From Purpureocillium takamizusanense (lineage: Eukaryota > Ascomycota > Sordariomycetes > Hypocreales > Ophiocordycipitaceae): 64,000 bases of DNA. The stretch spans positions 2,914,001 to 2,978,000 of the forward strand of contig NC_063068.1 of NCBI RefSeq assembly GCF_022605165.1, in the 5' to 3' direction. Made by a program: the position numbers and the translations under genes. Shown here piece after piece: positions 9,710 to 21,900 of this stretch. The notes under the pieces are model-generated. The model did not search any database and had not been told where the DNA came from. It worked only from the letters and a program-made list of their open reading frames with translations. Positions within the stretch are counted from its first letter, which is position 1. Every line of letters begins with the position of its first letter.

Positions 9710-11075
9710 GGACGCGGTTGGGGGCGAGAGTAAAGCAAAGGAAAATGGAAAGGGACACGGATGGGCACGGGCACAATGAGGCGGCGATGGCTCCTCGTCA
9801 TGCGCAGGACAGGACGAAACCGCTGTGAGCGCACTGCATTGCGTCGTACGAATACTTCGTACGAACGACTGCCAGGTACAAATTGCGAGGCGAGGCGCGG
9901 CAGGTAGAAAAAGACGGAGAGGCAGAGGGCGGCGGGCGGACAGGTATGCAAGGGAGGTTGGAACTCACCAGACTGGGGCGCCATTGTGACTGAGGCGTCA
10001 AACACCACACCGGAACTCTAGTTAGGAAGGGTCCCCTCGGGGAAGCCGGCGATGACGGAGGCACGCCCGTGGACGGTGTAGGCGAGGCAATTGGCAGCGG
10101 GCGACGATGGAGGAGGGAGTCGAGCGTCGCGGCGTCGACGAGCGCTGCTGGATTGGTCGCTTAGACGAGAGGAAGGAGGGGAGGGTTGGCGGCGCAGATG
10201 GCAGCGGCGGGTGATGCAAAGGCGAAGAGCAAGAAGTTGGGCGGCGCGAGACACGGCCACGCTCGAGGCGCTGGGGGTTAGTGCGACGAGGCTGCGGCTG
10301 GCGGATCCAATGTTGGCGGCGGCGGTCGTGGGTGGGCGTGAATGTGGGCGTGAAGCGCAGCGCTGTCTACCGAAAAGTTCGGGCCACCTCAGTGCCCGTC
10401 AATGAAGCTGCCCAGCCGGACAACCCTTTGGTAGGGAGGTACTGCATGAGCCACACCCAGCCAGTGCCAGCTCGCTGGGCAGCAGTCTAGCATGGGTCAG
10501 GTCAGCCCCAGGAATACAGTGCTTCAGGACGACTACAAATCGTCCCGACGAGCAGACATCTACATGTGCGTCCAGAAACGATCTGCCGCAATGCCTATAG
10601 AACGATCGTGGGTCCATAGTCGACTTCCAGTCTACTTGGCGACAAGTGCTTGTTCCAACAGTTGAAACTCCCGTGCTTCTCAAGCAAAGAAGCTCCCCCT
10701 CCCCCTCTGCCCAAGCAGCAGTTGACAATTGCCTAGGGACTAACGTAGTGAGGTGGCTGCGCACACAGTGCTGAACCCGATTACCTAAGACGCCACAGAA
10801 GCCCATGGGCCTCCCACCAGCAGGGTCTGATTGGGCAGGGCTCCGGGCATGATGGATGGCGCCGCGACCCCTGGGCGCAGGCTTTCACGGTGGGACGGCG
10901 TGAACGGGCCCAAGATTTTCCAGCGAGGGTCCCGCCGCGCGCGCCGCAGAGGGAGCTGCGCCGTTGGAATTTGGAAATCAGAGAAGAACCCCACGACCGC
11001 AACCGCAGCCCTCACCAACACGCCTAGGATCGAGCTCTCACGCAAACCGCTGCCCGCGAGCTCCCTCCTCTCGTC
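9710..11075. other. Divergent promoter region between HMG-box gene and CCT8
   Basis: About 1.4 kb lies between the two start codons. It contains the hairpin of TTCGTACGA units at 9844-9864 and no supported gene. Open frames on the minus strand (for example 9541-10008) overlap the HMG 5' leader in another frame and look like chance. Confidence 0.5.
9844..9864. repeat. Perfect inverted repeat built from TTCGTACGA
   Basis: Arms TCGTACGAA (9844-9852) and TTCGTACGA (9856-9864) are exact reverse complements separated by three bases. Each arm contains the palindrome CGTACG. It lies about 140 bp upstream of the HMG-box start and includes one copy of TACTTCGTA (9853-9861). Confidence 0.9.
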
Positions 11076-13017
11076 ATGTCTCTCAATATCCCCAACGCCC
11101 CCAGCTCGGGCCTCTTCAAGCAGGGCTACAACAAGTAAGTCGAACCCCCGTGCCGGCGCAGCCTCGTGCATCACCCCCCGTGCGAGCTCCTTGATCCCCC
11201 CCACATACCACCACCACCACCACGACGAAGCCATCACGAGTTCGCTCCCTGACAACGCCTCCCTCCGCTACACAGCTACGACTCCGAAGATGGCGCCGTC
11301 CTCCGCAACATCGACGCCTGCAGGGCCATTGCCTCAACCGTTCAGACGTCGCTCGGCCCCTACGGCCGCAACAAGGTCGTCATCAACCACTTGCAAAAGA
11401 TGATTCTCACCTCCGACGCCGCCACCATCCTCCGCGAGCTCGACGTCGTCCACCCCGCTGCCAAGCTCCTTGTCATGGCCAGCCAGCAGCAAGAGTCAGA
11501 GATGGGCGATGCCACAAACCTCGTCATCGTTCTCGCTGGCGAGCTGCTGCGCAAGGCTGAGGACTTGCTCCGCATGGGCCTCAAGACGTCGGACATTGTC
11601 ATCGGTTACGAGAAGGCACAGAAGTTTGCCCTCGAGACCCTCGAGAAGCTCGCTGTCGACAAGGTAGAGGATCTTCGCGATCAGGAGGAGCTGAGCAAGG
11701 CCATCCGCACCGTCGTTGCGAGCAAGCAGAACGGCAATGAGGACTTCCTCGCAGACCTCGTCGCCGAAGCCGTCCTCGCTGTCCTTCCCAAGAACCCGGC
11801 CAACTTCAACGTCGACAACATTCGCGTCGTCAAAATCATGGGAGGCAGCCTCGAGCAGAGCCGCGTCGTCAAGGGCATGGTGTTCCCCAAGGAGGCTGAT
11901 GGCGCTGTCAAGAAGGCCCGTCGCGCCAAGGTCGGTGTTTACACGTGCCCCATCGACGTCACCCAGACCGAGACTAAGGGCACGGTGCTGTTGCATAATG
12001 CCAAGGAGATGGTGGACTTCACCAAGGGCGAGGAGGCACAGCTGGAGACGGCTGTCAAGGAGCTCTACGACTCCGGCATCCGCGTCGTCGTCTGCGGTGA
12101 CAAGATCGGCGACCTCGCCATGCACTACTTGAACCGCTTCGGCATCCTGGCGATCCGCATTCTCAGCAAATTCGAGCTGCGCAGGGTTTGCCGCGTCGTC
12201 GGTGCGACGCCCCTCGCCCGGCTGGGTGCGCCCATGCCTGATGAGATGGGCAGCATTGACGTCGTGGAGACGCTAGAGATTGGCGGTGACCGTGTCACCG
12301 TCTTCAGACAAGAAGACGAGGTCACTAGGACCGCCACCCTCGTACTCCGCGGTGCCACCCAAAACCATCTTGACGATATTGAGCGGGCCGTCGATGACGG
12401 TGTCAATGTCGTCAAGGCCATCACAAGAGACCCCCGCCTCGTCCCCGGCGCTGGTGCTACCGAGATTCAGCTGAGTGCTCGGATACAGGCGCAGGGAGAG
12501 AAGACCTCCGGCCTCAGCCAGTACGCCATTAAGAAGTACGGTGAGGCGTTTGAGGTGATACCCAGGACCCTGGCGGAGAGCTGCGGCCTCGACGCCACCG
12601 AGGTTCTAAGCCGGTTATACGCTGCGCACCACAAGGGCGAGGACGGCGACACCGGCGTCGACGTGGAGGTACGTTTTTGCAATGTCCGCGACGGCGATGA
12701 CCTATGCCTTGGTGCTAATGTGCTCCTAGAACAACAAGGGCGATGGAATTCTGGACGCTACTGATGAGGGCATTCTCGATCTGCTCGCCTCCAAGCTTTG
12801 GGCCATCAAGCTCGCTACCGAGGCGGCTCGCACAGTTCTTTCGGTTGACCAAATCATCGTCGCCCGACAGGCTGGCGGCCCCAAGCCCCCGGGACCCAAC
12901 CCTGTACGTCGACACCCCCCCCCTTTTCCTTTAAGGCGTCGCCTGAGCGTCACCTCTCGAAACACCTGCCCGCAACGGTATGCTGACTTGCTCTCGTAGA
13001 ACTGGGACGAGGACTAA
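11076..13017 (+). CDS. CCT8: T-complex protein 1 subunit theta (cytosolic chaperonin CCT8)
   Basis: Four exons (11076-11134, 11276-12668, 12730-12903, 13000-13017) give 547 aa, the usual size of this subunit. CCT theta is one of eight paralogous ATPases in the cytosolic TRiC/CCT ring that folds actin, tubulin and WD-repeat proteins. Visible hallmarks are the ATP-site blocks SLGPYGRNK and GDATN (the theta form of the GDGTT motif), and the C-terminal LVPGAGATEIQLS and VLSVDQIIVARQAGGP. The first intron splits an Asn codon so that GYNNYDSEDG is restored. The last exon encodes only NWDED and the stop, and it follows a constitutive-looking 96-bp intron. All introns are GT..AG. The gene converges on the Far1-like gene with about 1 kb between stops. 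Confidence 0.97.
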
Positions 13018-13998
13018 GCGGGGAACGGTGGCCATCTAAAAGCAGGTGCAATGGGGGGAAGGTCGGTATCTCGCCGTCTGCTAGCTAGGGGGGAGCCCGA
13101 CATGGTTAGATACCCTCTGGTTGCTGCTGTTCGGACTTGATTGAACGGGTACAAGTAGTCACGAGTGGCAAGGTAAAAGCTGGGACAGGCAGAGTGACAA
13201 AGGTACATGATAGAATAGAGCCTCAGAGTTGGGCCTGTTCAATCACGCAGAGACGTAGAACCGCCAAAACGAACCGCATTCAAAACCTTTCGTTGCTGTT
13301 TGTGAAGCATTGAAGTGCGTTACATATTAGACACTTGAAACATCATATAACACGTCTAGTCGGATGGTCGGAGAAAATCCAAAGGTCCCTCCCCTTCCTC
13401 CTGAAATGGTCCCAGGCCAGCCGCCCATAATATACATGAAAGATCGTTGCATAGCGTGGCCGCGGATAAAGATCACCTGCCCCACCCGCCCAGCGCGAAA
13501 GCCTCGACAGCAAAATAATTGCTATCCAAGAAAGGAGCAGGTGTCTTGATCTCACTTCGTGAAAAGACCTCCTCTCCACCCCAAATAACAGGCGGCCAAT
13601 CCAAGAATTAGGAAAAGAGATAAATGACCAGGGACTTTTTACCTTATATAAGGGAGGGCCGCAGCCAGCTCCCACAGCCGTAACATCATGTCTCTCTACC
13701 AGGTCAGATGTGCCCCCTCGACAAAGTCGACCAAAGCCAGCAAACGAAAGCAACCCCACTCTCAGAAAGTACGCCCACCGGGTATATGTTTATCTGAGCT
13801 AGGATGACATAAAAGACGTAAGATGTAGAAGTATCGAAGCTGACCCAAGCACGCTGTCCTGCTTGTGTAACGTGTGTGCTGGTCTGATCGAAATAGCATG
13901 CTGGCATTTAGCCAGCCACAAGTTAAGCCGATATGCGTTCCTCGAGGAGCCGATGGATCAGGCGGACCGTAAATGAGGGGCAAGGCATGTCAAGACTT
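13018..13998. other. Convergent 3' intergenic region
   Basis: About 1 kb lies between the stops of CCT8 and the Far1-like gene. Open frames on the minus strand here (13343-13759, 13704-13907) have no recognisable domain. I see nothing further. Confidence 0.5.
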
Positions 13999-16900
13999 TT
14001 AAGCCTCCTCCATGATACCGCCCTCGCCGCATTCCTCGCGCCACTCGCGGCTCTTGTCCGCTAGTCTCTTGATGCCACCGACGCGACCAGCCCAAAGGCT
14101 CTCGATTGGGGTCCGGAACGTGAAAGCACGCTGCGAGCTGATGACTCCAATGGCTTGAAGGACGGCCTTACGGCTGTCACGACCAAATACAGCTGGGTGA
14201 CTGATCCACTCTAGGCTGCTCTCCAGCTCCGCGTCTAGAGCGGCCACGGTTCCAGGGTCGATCCCGGTCCCAAGGCCCAACCCATCGTTGGATCTGCTGC
14301 GACCCAGTTGGGTATTTTGGTATCCGTTGCCTCCAGAGGAGGTGGCAGATGTAGGTGGCGAGGGGCTTCGCTTGCGGTCTGGAGTGCCGGAGGCGTTCGA
14401 AGAATGCTCATTACCCGGGTGCGAGGTTGTTGGGCCCGACTTGCTGGCCGAGGGAGGAACAGGTGGGAGGCCGCCCTTCCCAAGGCCCTTAAGTATAGAT
14501 CTGGTCTCGTTCAAGAGGGTGTGAGCCCTGTCATGCTGACCTCGGCTCACCAGGGTCAAAGCTCTGGTGAGCATGTCGGATGTAAGTAGTTCCATGCGCC
14601 GCTGGACGATGCTTGGGTGAGGAGGGATTGGCGGCGAGTTTTGCCACGACTTCTTTTGGCTTGCGTTGGCAGGCAGCATCGTGATGGCAAGAAGCGAGGG
14701 CCGCGGCATGTGGCTGACGGTGCCTTCTCGGAGAATGTCGCCCCAGCTCAGGTCAGCCTGGATCAGGGGTACCTCTTCCACAGAAGCGACCCTCTCTGTG
14801 TCGTTGTCCATTGAGCCGCTCAGTGCCTCAAGCCCCGAGACGATGTTGTCCCAAGGGTCCTGTGGCAGCTGCTCCTGAGACGAGTTGTCGGGCATAATGA
14901 CGAGCTGGACAAGAATATCACGCTTGTCTCCAAACCGCAGGTCCCCGAGACTGGCCTCGGCATCCCGACCTGTGGCTCTCTTCGTGATTTGTAGAGCACC
15001 ACTGATCTTGTGAAACTTGGCTGGTGATCCTTCGGGCAGCTTCAGCTTCAGCTTCACATTCTGGTGCGACAAGGTCTGCATGCCCCCGAGGCAGCCCGCC
15101 AAACACTCTCGAAGCATCATCCAGTCTTTGACGTACGTGTACGACGCCTTGGTCCTTGTCGAGAGCTCGATCATAGTATCCGGCTTGTGGGTCATTCCAA
15201 GGCCAAAAGAATGTATGGTAATCTTGGCCGCCTCGGCTCGTGAAACGACAAAGTCCACAGAGTCAGCATCAGCCGTAGATGCGTCACTAATCAGCATGAT
15301 TGTGGCAATCGGATTGTTGTGCTTGCGCTGCATGAGCAAATCCATCGCCACGTTGGCTCCCTCGACCACATCGGCTCTGTGGCTCTTCTGGCCCACCGGC
15401 TTGATCGAGGTCAAAATGTTGGACCAACCAGGCCAGGCTTTGGTGGTCATGCCGACAATTGGGACTCCTCCGCCGCCAGAGCCGAATGTGACGAGGCCCA
15501 TGCGATCCCTCTCGCCCAAGGTGTTGACCATAAATTTAAGAGCATCGCGAACCAAGTTGATCTTGACTCCTTGCATCGACGACGAAATTGGGACCACAAC
15601 GACAACGTCGATGGGCACGTGGATCGAGGTCTGAAGCTGCGGGGTCTTTGCGGCGAAATTGGTATACTCTGTTGGCGCCGTCGTAGCAGACTTCGGACCC
15701 CAGGACGATGTTGTCGAGGAGACTCTTTGTGGGCGAGAGCGCTGCCACTCAACTTCTTCGTCCGTCTCAGACATGTCTCCACGGTCATAGTCCGGGCTGC
15801 GAATAGGCGCCTCCTCAACGGCATTCAAGTCCAGCAAGGCCTGGTTCCACAGCTTGAGCTGGTTGCGGTTCTCGAACCGTAGATGAAACTGGGGCAGTTC
15901 GGCGACGGAGAGACTCAAAGTCAAGACGTTTTCATCAATGGTACCCGTCTCCGAGACCTCGTTCAGATGCTTCTTGATCAAGATAGAACCTTTGAGCGTG
16001 CATCTCGTCGACTTGCGAGGAGCGCCATTATCGTCCCAGTGAGTTGCTGCTTGCGAGGGTAGCTTCTTTTCTTTGACGCAGATGAGCATTTCGGCGAAAA
16101 GGTAGCATTCTAACTCCTGCCACGATACTTTATCTTTGCCAACTCGCAGCGTGCCATACAATCTCAATTGACCAAATCTGGAATTCGTCAGTATCTCGTC
16201 GATTAAGATTCGGCGGGGGCCTTACCGGCTGAAGTCTAAGCCATGCCAGTTGTCAACGCGATTCCGGAGGCTCTCAGTCATCTCTTCGAGCGCCTCAGGA
16301 GACTCGTACGGGTAGAACCGTGGAGCGCTAGGTGCGGGCGTTACGGCTCGCGCAGCCACTTCGTCGATGCGCGCATTGACCGAGGGCGCTCTGTGCGATT
16401 GGCCTCCAATGTCTTCTGGATCTGGTCTCCACTTGTTGCCGGCTACCTCAACTGTGACCAAGCATGTGAGGGTCTGTTGTTGGCGTGATCGACTAATCGT
16501 AGGGAACTCGGACCGAACGGTAACGATGGGAGATGGTATTGGGTTGCGCGCGACACCCTTGGGACTTCCCGGTGTGGTTTCCATTGCCTGGACATCATAG
16601 TCGTGCCGCCACTGCGGGCCGCTCTGGGTCGTCTCCGGGTATCCGTTCGACGAAGCGACGCCAGTTGCTTCACTGTCGCTCCGTGCATGCCTCGAGGACC
16701 CATGGCGGTCGGAGGAGGGAGCCTCCCGGCTGTCCCTCAGGCTTCCGCGCGCCATGCTATCGCGGCCATTGCTGCTGGGGGGCTGGGGCTGCTGGCGCCG
16801 TTGCGAGCTCTCGACGCTCGGCGGTCTAACCGTCTGGTTGTCCCAGGTCGGCGTTGGGGTGTGCGTTGAGCGCGTGTCGCTTGCATTGCCTGTGCCAGCG

Positions 16901-17619
16901 GTACGCACAATGTTGCTAATCTTGTCTACCCCCGAATTAGTAGCGACCCCGAAGCTCTTGGCTCTGTTGGATGACGAACTGATGTCGATGACATTGCCTC
17001 CTCGGCTCGTATCAAGATGCAGCGGCGCGTCGCAGGTCGGGCAATATTGAGCTTCGAGTTCGCGGATGAATTCGTAGAAGCATGCCTCGTGGGAGACGTG
17101 CGAGCACGAGAACTGTAGGATGCGCTCGCCGCGAAGGGTATGTTCGAGCGGTTCCTCGCAAACGGCACATTCGCTGCCGACAAACGTTCGTTCGCGCCGC
17201 AAACGACTCCTGTCGGCGGTACTCGCCATGACGTTGTTGTCGATGCCCCCGACTCGACGAACGACAGAACTCGCAGCTGATCTTGTTGAGCCTACAGACG
17301 AGCCACGAAAGCCAGATGGGAACTGGTTGCCTAGGGGCCAGCGCGTTAGCGCTGAGAAGGTGGGAGCAACAGCCTCCCGGGAGTCAAGCGCGTTTGGCCG
17401 CTAGTAGAGTGAAGAGAGGAGGTCAAAGCAGAGAGGCGCTTTACCTGGCGGCAAGGAGTCGTCAACCAGGGGCCTTGGTCCCGAGGCGCCCTGGAGGTTG
17501 AAAATGGTCAATTCGGCGAGTCGCGATGAGAGGTCGGAGCTTTGGTGTTTCGGTTCGTGGGCGGCTAGGCTCGGAAAGTTGCTTCGCTGACGATGACTTT
17601 TCCGGGACCGACTGAACAT
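13999..17619 (-). CDS. Far1-like signalling scaffold: RING finger, PH-like domain, VWA domain
   Basis: Exons 17445-17619, 16226-17330 and 13999-16177 give 1152 aa. Both junctions restore frame: PPG-NQF and DFSR-FGQL. A RING finger spans residues 113-158 (CAVC, CSHVSHEAC, CPTC), so all eight ligands are present. A Ser-rich linker follows. A PH-like region (about 428-570: LRLYGTLRVGKDKVSWQELECYLF) leads to a VWA domain (about 613-800). The RING-PH-VWA order is that of yeast Ste5 and Far1. Comparative work has described a single Far1-like protein in Pezizomycetes and basidiomycetes, so a role in pheromone or MAPK/polarity signalling is the best inference; a ubiquitin-ligase role is also possible. 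In the VWA MIDAS the first Asp is replaced: the segment reads VPISSSMQG rather than DxSxS. The start at 17619 is chosen, but an in-frame upstream start at 17739 cannot be excluded. Confidence 0.82.
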
Positions 17620-18900
17620 GGAGGATCGCGCAAAGGGGCAAAGGGGTGCCGAAGTAAGAGTCACCGCTGGGCGCCACAGTCGCGTTCTTTGAGGCACGCA
17701 ATGCTCTCGATGAAGGCGGCGACGGAACCTGAGGCTCACAAATCAAAGCCCTGGGTTTGAAGTTTATGCTTGGCGCTTGGTGGGTCGAGGTTGTTTGGGT
17801 GACGGGCGTGTTCGAGACGTGGAGGTGCCGATGTTGTGGTAAATCATGCGGATGATGCGACAAAGGGTATGAGCGTTCGGAGAGGACTCCAAGAGTTCGA
17901 AGTTGTTTGCAGTGTAAAGTGTTTCAAGAATGCCCGGATCACTTTAAACTTGGTGGAAGACTGAAGCACATGGGCCGTCGGGGCACGGGGTCCAAATATT
18001 TGGATCGGACGGGGGGGTATGGCAAGCTCTGTGCGCGAGGCAATCGTTGCGCCCGGGGGTGGGGAGAGCCTGGGTAGCGATGTCCGGTAAGTGGCTTCCG
18101 CCTCGCCAGCCTACTACTAGCAGCACTCGTTTGCAGGCGCAAAAAGTCTCGCCGGCAGCCGAAGGTAGGACGTGCGCAAGGGGGGTGTGGGATGGCCCGG
18201 TAAGGAAGGTATTGCAGGTCGTGCGTCAGGTCAGTTCGCGGATGGCGTCCGGCAATGGGCCGCCGCAATAATGAGTCTGTGCGAAAGAGAAGCGCGGGGT
18301 TCGGTGTCGGTCGGCACGTCAGCTGTGCGTGGTTGCTGGCTGGCTGGTGTCGACGCAGAAGGGCGAAAAGCAGATATGGGCGAGATGGTCGCAATTCGAG
18401 GATTGCTTCTGTGGTGTGTGGCTTAAGCGCCTTCTTATTTTCTTCGTCTGCTCGTCCGTCGACCGACAAGCTCCTCAGGGTTCACTGGGTCACCGGACAA
18501 GTGAGCTGTCGTTCTTTGGCCGGGCAGCCCACGGGTGGCTGTCGTGGTAGTAGCAGCGCTTGGGGGCTGTAATTCGCTGGTATCACCCGAGACACGGGGG
18601 ATTGAAATGGGGTCCGGACGGCGGCGTGGTGTGATTCGTTGCCCGTTGATGCGCGGAGCAAATGAAGGGCGACAGACCCAACACCGGCAGCAAAAGGCAG
18701 GATGCCCGCTGCACGTCGTGTTGTGTGTTCGCAAGCAAGAACCAGGGCAAAAGAGCCCGCGCCGTGCCGTGCTTGGGGGCGCAAACGCTGTTGCAATCGC
18801 GAGGAGAGCAAAGGAGAGGGAGGGGCGGGAGGGAGAGAGGGAGGAGGGGAGGCGAGACGTTAAAATGGAAACAGCGGGCTGGCTTGCTGGCTCCCGTCCG

Positions 18901-18969
18901 GGCTCCTGGCTCTGGCTCCTGGCTCCTGGCTCCTGGCTCCTGGCTCCTGGCTCCTGGCTCCTGGCTCCT
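18901..18969. repeat. GGCTCCT heptamer tandem array
   Basis: Eight perfect head-to-tail copies of GGCTCCT occupy 18914-18969. One perfect copy and one six-base copy (GGCTCT) precede them from 18901. A seven-base unit would shift frame with every copy change, which argues against a conserved coding role. Confidence 0.95.
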
Positions 18970-21900
18970 AGCCTGGCCCCCCGGGGTCCCGTCGTCACAG
19001 GATGGCAGTCAGATGGCAAGACGGACGGTGCGGTACGGTGCGGTGCGGGTGTTTGTTTGGCTCACCTCAGTGGCCCTTTCCCGGCTGGCTTCTGAGCGGC
19101 AGGCCAATCTCTGCGCGCGGGCGGCCGACCAAGCAAGTGACCAGGGACAAGGAAGGAAGGAAAGAAGGATGGAGGAAGGTTTGCTGCCGGGCAAGTGGCC
19201 AACTGCGCGCGCCCGACCCGGAAACCTGGGCGGCAGCGAGGAACTTTCCAACTGGGACCGCCAGCAGCGCCTCAACGGAAGGAAGGCACAATGGCACTAC
19301 CGAGTACGAAGTAACTCCTTTGCACTTGGTGCGAAACCAGGCACCTTTTGTGGGATCCATACTTGGTACCTTCCTCACCTTGCGGACGTGGTGCGAAGTG
19401 ACCGGAGAGGTAGGTACCATACCATACCAATTCATTGTGCCTGCCTGCCATTTGGAAGGTACGATGCAACGGCCAACCCTGCCTGCCCTCGGTTCTGGAC
19501 TACTACTAGATACCTATACTGTACATACGTATATCACCTTCCTTGCCTGCGCGACACCGCCTGCTGTGTGCTCAAAGAAAGCACAAGTCGGGAACACCTC
19601 AAGCACGCCAACGAACGCCAACAGGCGAGGTCGAGAAGAAGTGAAAGCAATGGAGAGGGGTGGGGGGAGACGTGCGCAGCACTTTGTTACGAGCAGTTGC
19701 AGTGCAGTCTTGTTGGCGTCACAACAGGGTGGTTTGCCATCTCTCTCTCGCCCTCCTCACCTTCATCCACCAAGAGAAGAAGGCCGCTGCCTACACGAAC
19801 ACAGTGCCAGGATACTGTCGTGCATTGTTAGGTATGTGTGTTACCGTCTACGTTTTTCGTTCAAGGGCATCGCACTAGATATCTGGACGGGCTCTCTTCG
19901 TGCGACTCGGGAGCTCTGTTCTCGTGCTTCGTCTCTGATGACAGGCAGTGACAAAGAGAAAGGCGTTTCCGTCCCCCTTTCAGGCCCATGCTGGCCCCCA
20001 GCCACGCAGCTTTGGAGGTCCGACCCTGGTTCGCGTCGACGATTGGCAAATAGCCCCCCCAGAGCCCTCTGCAGCGCCTGTGGCTACCGACAAGTTCGGC
20101 TAGTCCGACTTTAGTTGCGCGCTCATCCGCTCACGAAGACGCATGGCTCCTTGCCCCCCTGCTTCCATCCATCCCATCCTTCCAGCCGTCCGTCCCATGT
20201 GTCATGCTCGTGGTGCTGCTCGGGGGACGAGCCGGCGACCTGGCTAAGGCAAGGTATGCAGTGCTAGCACGAGACGGGTCGACGAACAGCCAGCGCGGTA
20301 AGCACCCGTGATTCCGATGGGCGTGGGCATGCGCATGGACCGCGGCGAGGCTCCTGCGCCGCTCGTCCCTGTGCCCGTTCCCCCGCCCAGCACAGCTGTC
20401 ATGAGGCGCCCCGAGCCGGTTCATGGCTGCAGCTCCGGCTTACACCAAGGCATGAAAAACTCATAAAGCACCAAGGTAACGAGTACAACGTGCAGGAAGC
20501 AGTGCGTCCACCCTGGCATGGTAATCAATCGCCGTGGCCGACTTTCGATTCAACTCAGCGCTGCCAACACCAGCACCAGCAACAGCAACAGCATTGCGTG
20601 TGGGACAACCCACTTCACACTTGCTGCAACGGCCCAGTCATCTTCAAAGGCCACAGAAAACCCCTGATCAGCGAGGGTCCCTTGGGTCTCGGACCAGAAG
20701 CAAGGAGAGAGGGAAATCTCCACCCCTGGCTGGTGGGTCCAACAAACCTATGGCGACGCTAGGCTACCCCCCCCCACCACGCCAGGTACCACGCCCGACT
20801 CATCCCGGAAGCCAAGGGAAGACCAGGGTCGGCGCGCCGTGCGGTCCAGGACGAGCTGGGCTTGCCGGGCTTGCTGGGGCTTGCTAGGCATGGCTCGGCG
20901 GGGGCCAGGAGGGGCGCCACCTGCACGCGAAGATCTTCTTTAACGGCCGTGGCAATGTGGGCTGGGCTCTTGGATGCGGCCAACGAGTCATCGACGTGCG
21001 TGCCGGATTGAGCAGACTGCGCTCATCGTGTTCATGCTGGCGCTCAGCCCTGCAGTCCTGTGCAGGACGTTGAAGACGCCCGCTTTGCCTCCTCGCGGGT
21101 GCGAGGGGGGAATTGGGACAATGCCTGATTTCATGCGGCTAGGGCCGGACGCCGATAAGCCTGCCTTGCGAGGAGCACAAGGCATTTTGCCGCGCCAGGC
21201 GAAAGCCGTCCGATGAAAAGGGCAAGGTGGGATGCAAGCACCTCGACGCAAGCAAACGAGAGGCCCCCCCCCCCTCCCCGGTCTAAAACCTGCAGGAAAA
21301 GGATCATTCACGCGCGTTTGAGGGGTGTCAGCACTTTGAAACCCTGTGTCGAGCCTGGGGCCACATGGCCATTCGGATTGACGGGTGAAGCGCTTCGGTC
21401 AAGTTGGACGATACTGGCACACTCGCGTGCCCCCTTTGCCCCTCTACATGGAACGGCGGTCTCAGCAGCAATTATGCATGCGATAGCAGGGTATAAGTTA
21501 ACCGGCATCACATCATCCAAGTGCAGGTCGGTCGACGAACAGCAGTCGTCGGTGCTATATTGGCAGAATGGGCGAGCGGCACCGACCTCGTCGAGAGGCT
21601 GGGTGATCGACAGAGATGGGGGACACGGGAAGCAAGGAGGAAGGTGAATCGGCCATGTTGATGACGATCAGCCCTCTCGTCGTCGATGCTTTTATTTTTT
21701 TTTCATCCTTCCTTTTGGACCAGGCCAGCGCATGCAGACGAACTCCATGGCTCCCTACGACTTGGTACTGAGGCGAGGACGACATGGGCAGGGGCTCGCG
21801 CAGCCAAGGCATCGCCGCGCCCCCGCAAAGCATCCCAGCGAGGCACGGCATCGTCATCAAGACACTGCATGCACTGAGCACAGACGCTGGTGCGGGGCCC

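Noticed and set aside
11496..12125. 209-codon minus-strand frame inside CCT8
   Set aside because: Shadow of the CCT8 coding strand; CCT8 motifs and splice sites fix the real frame.
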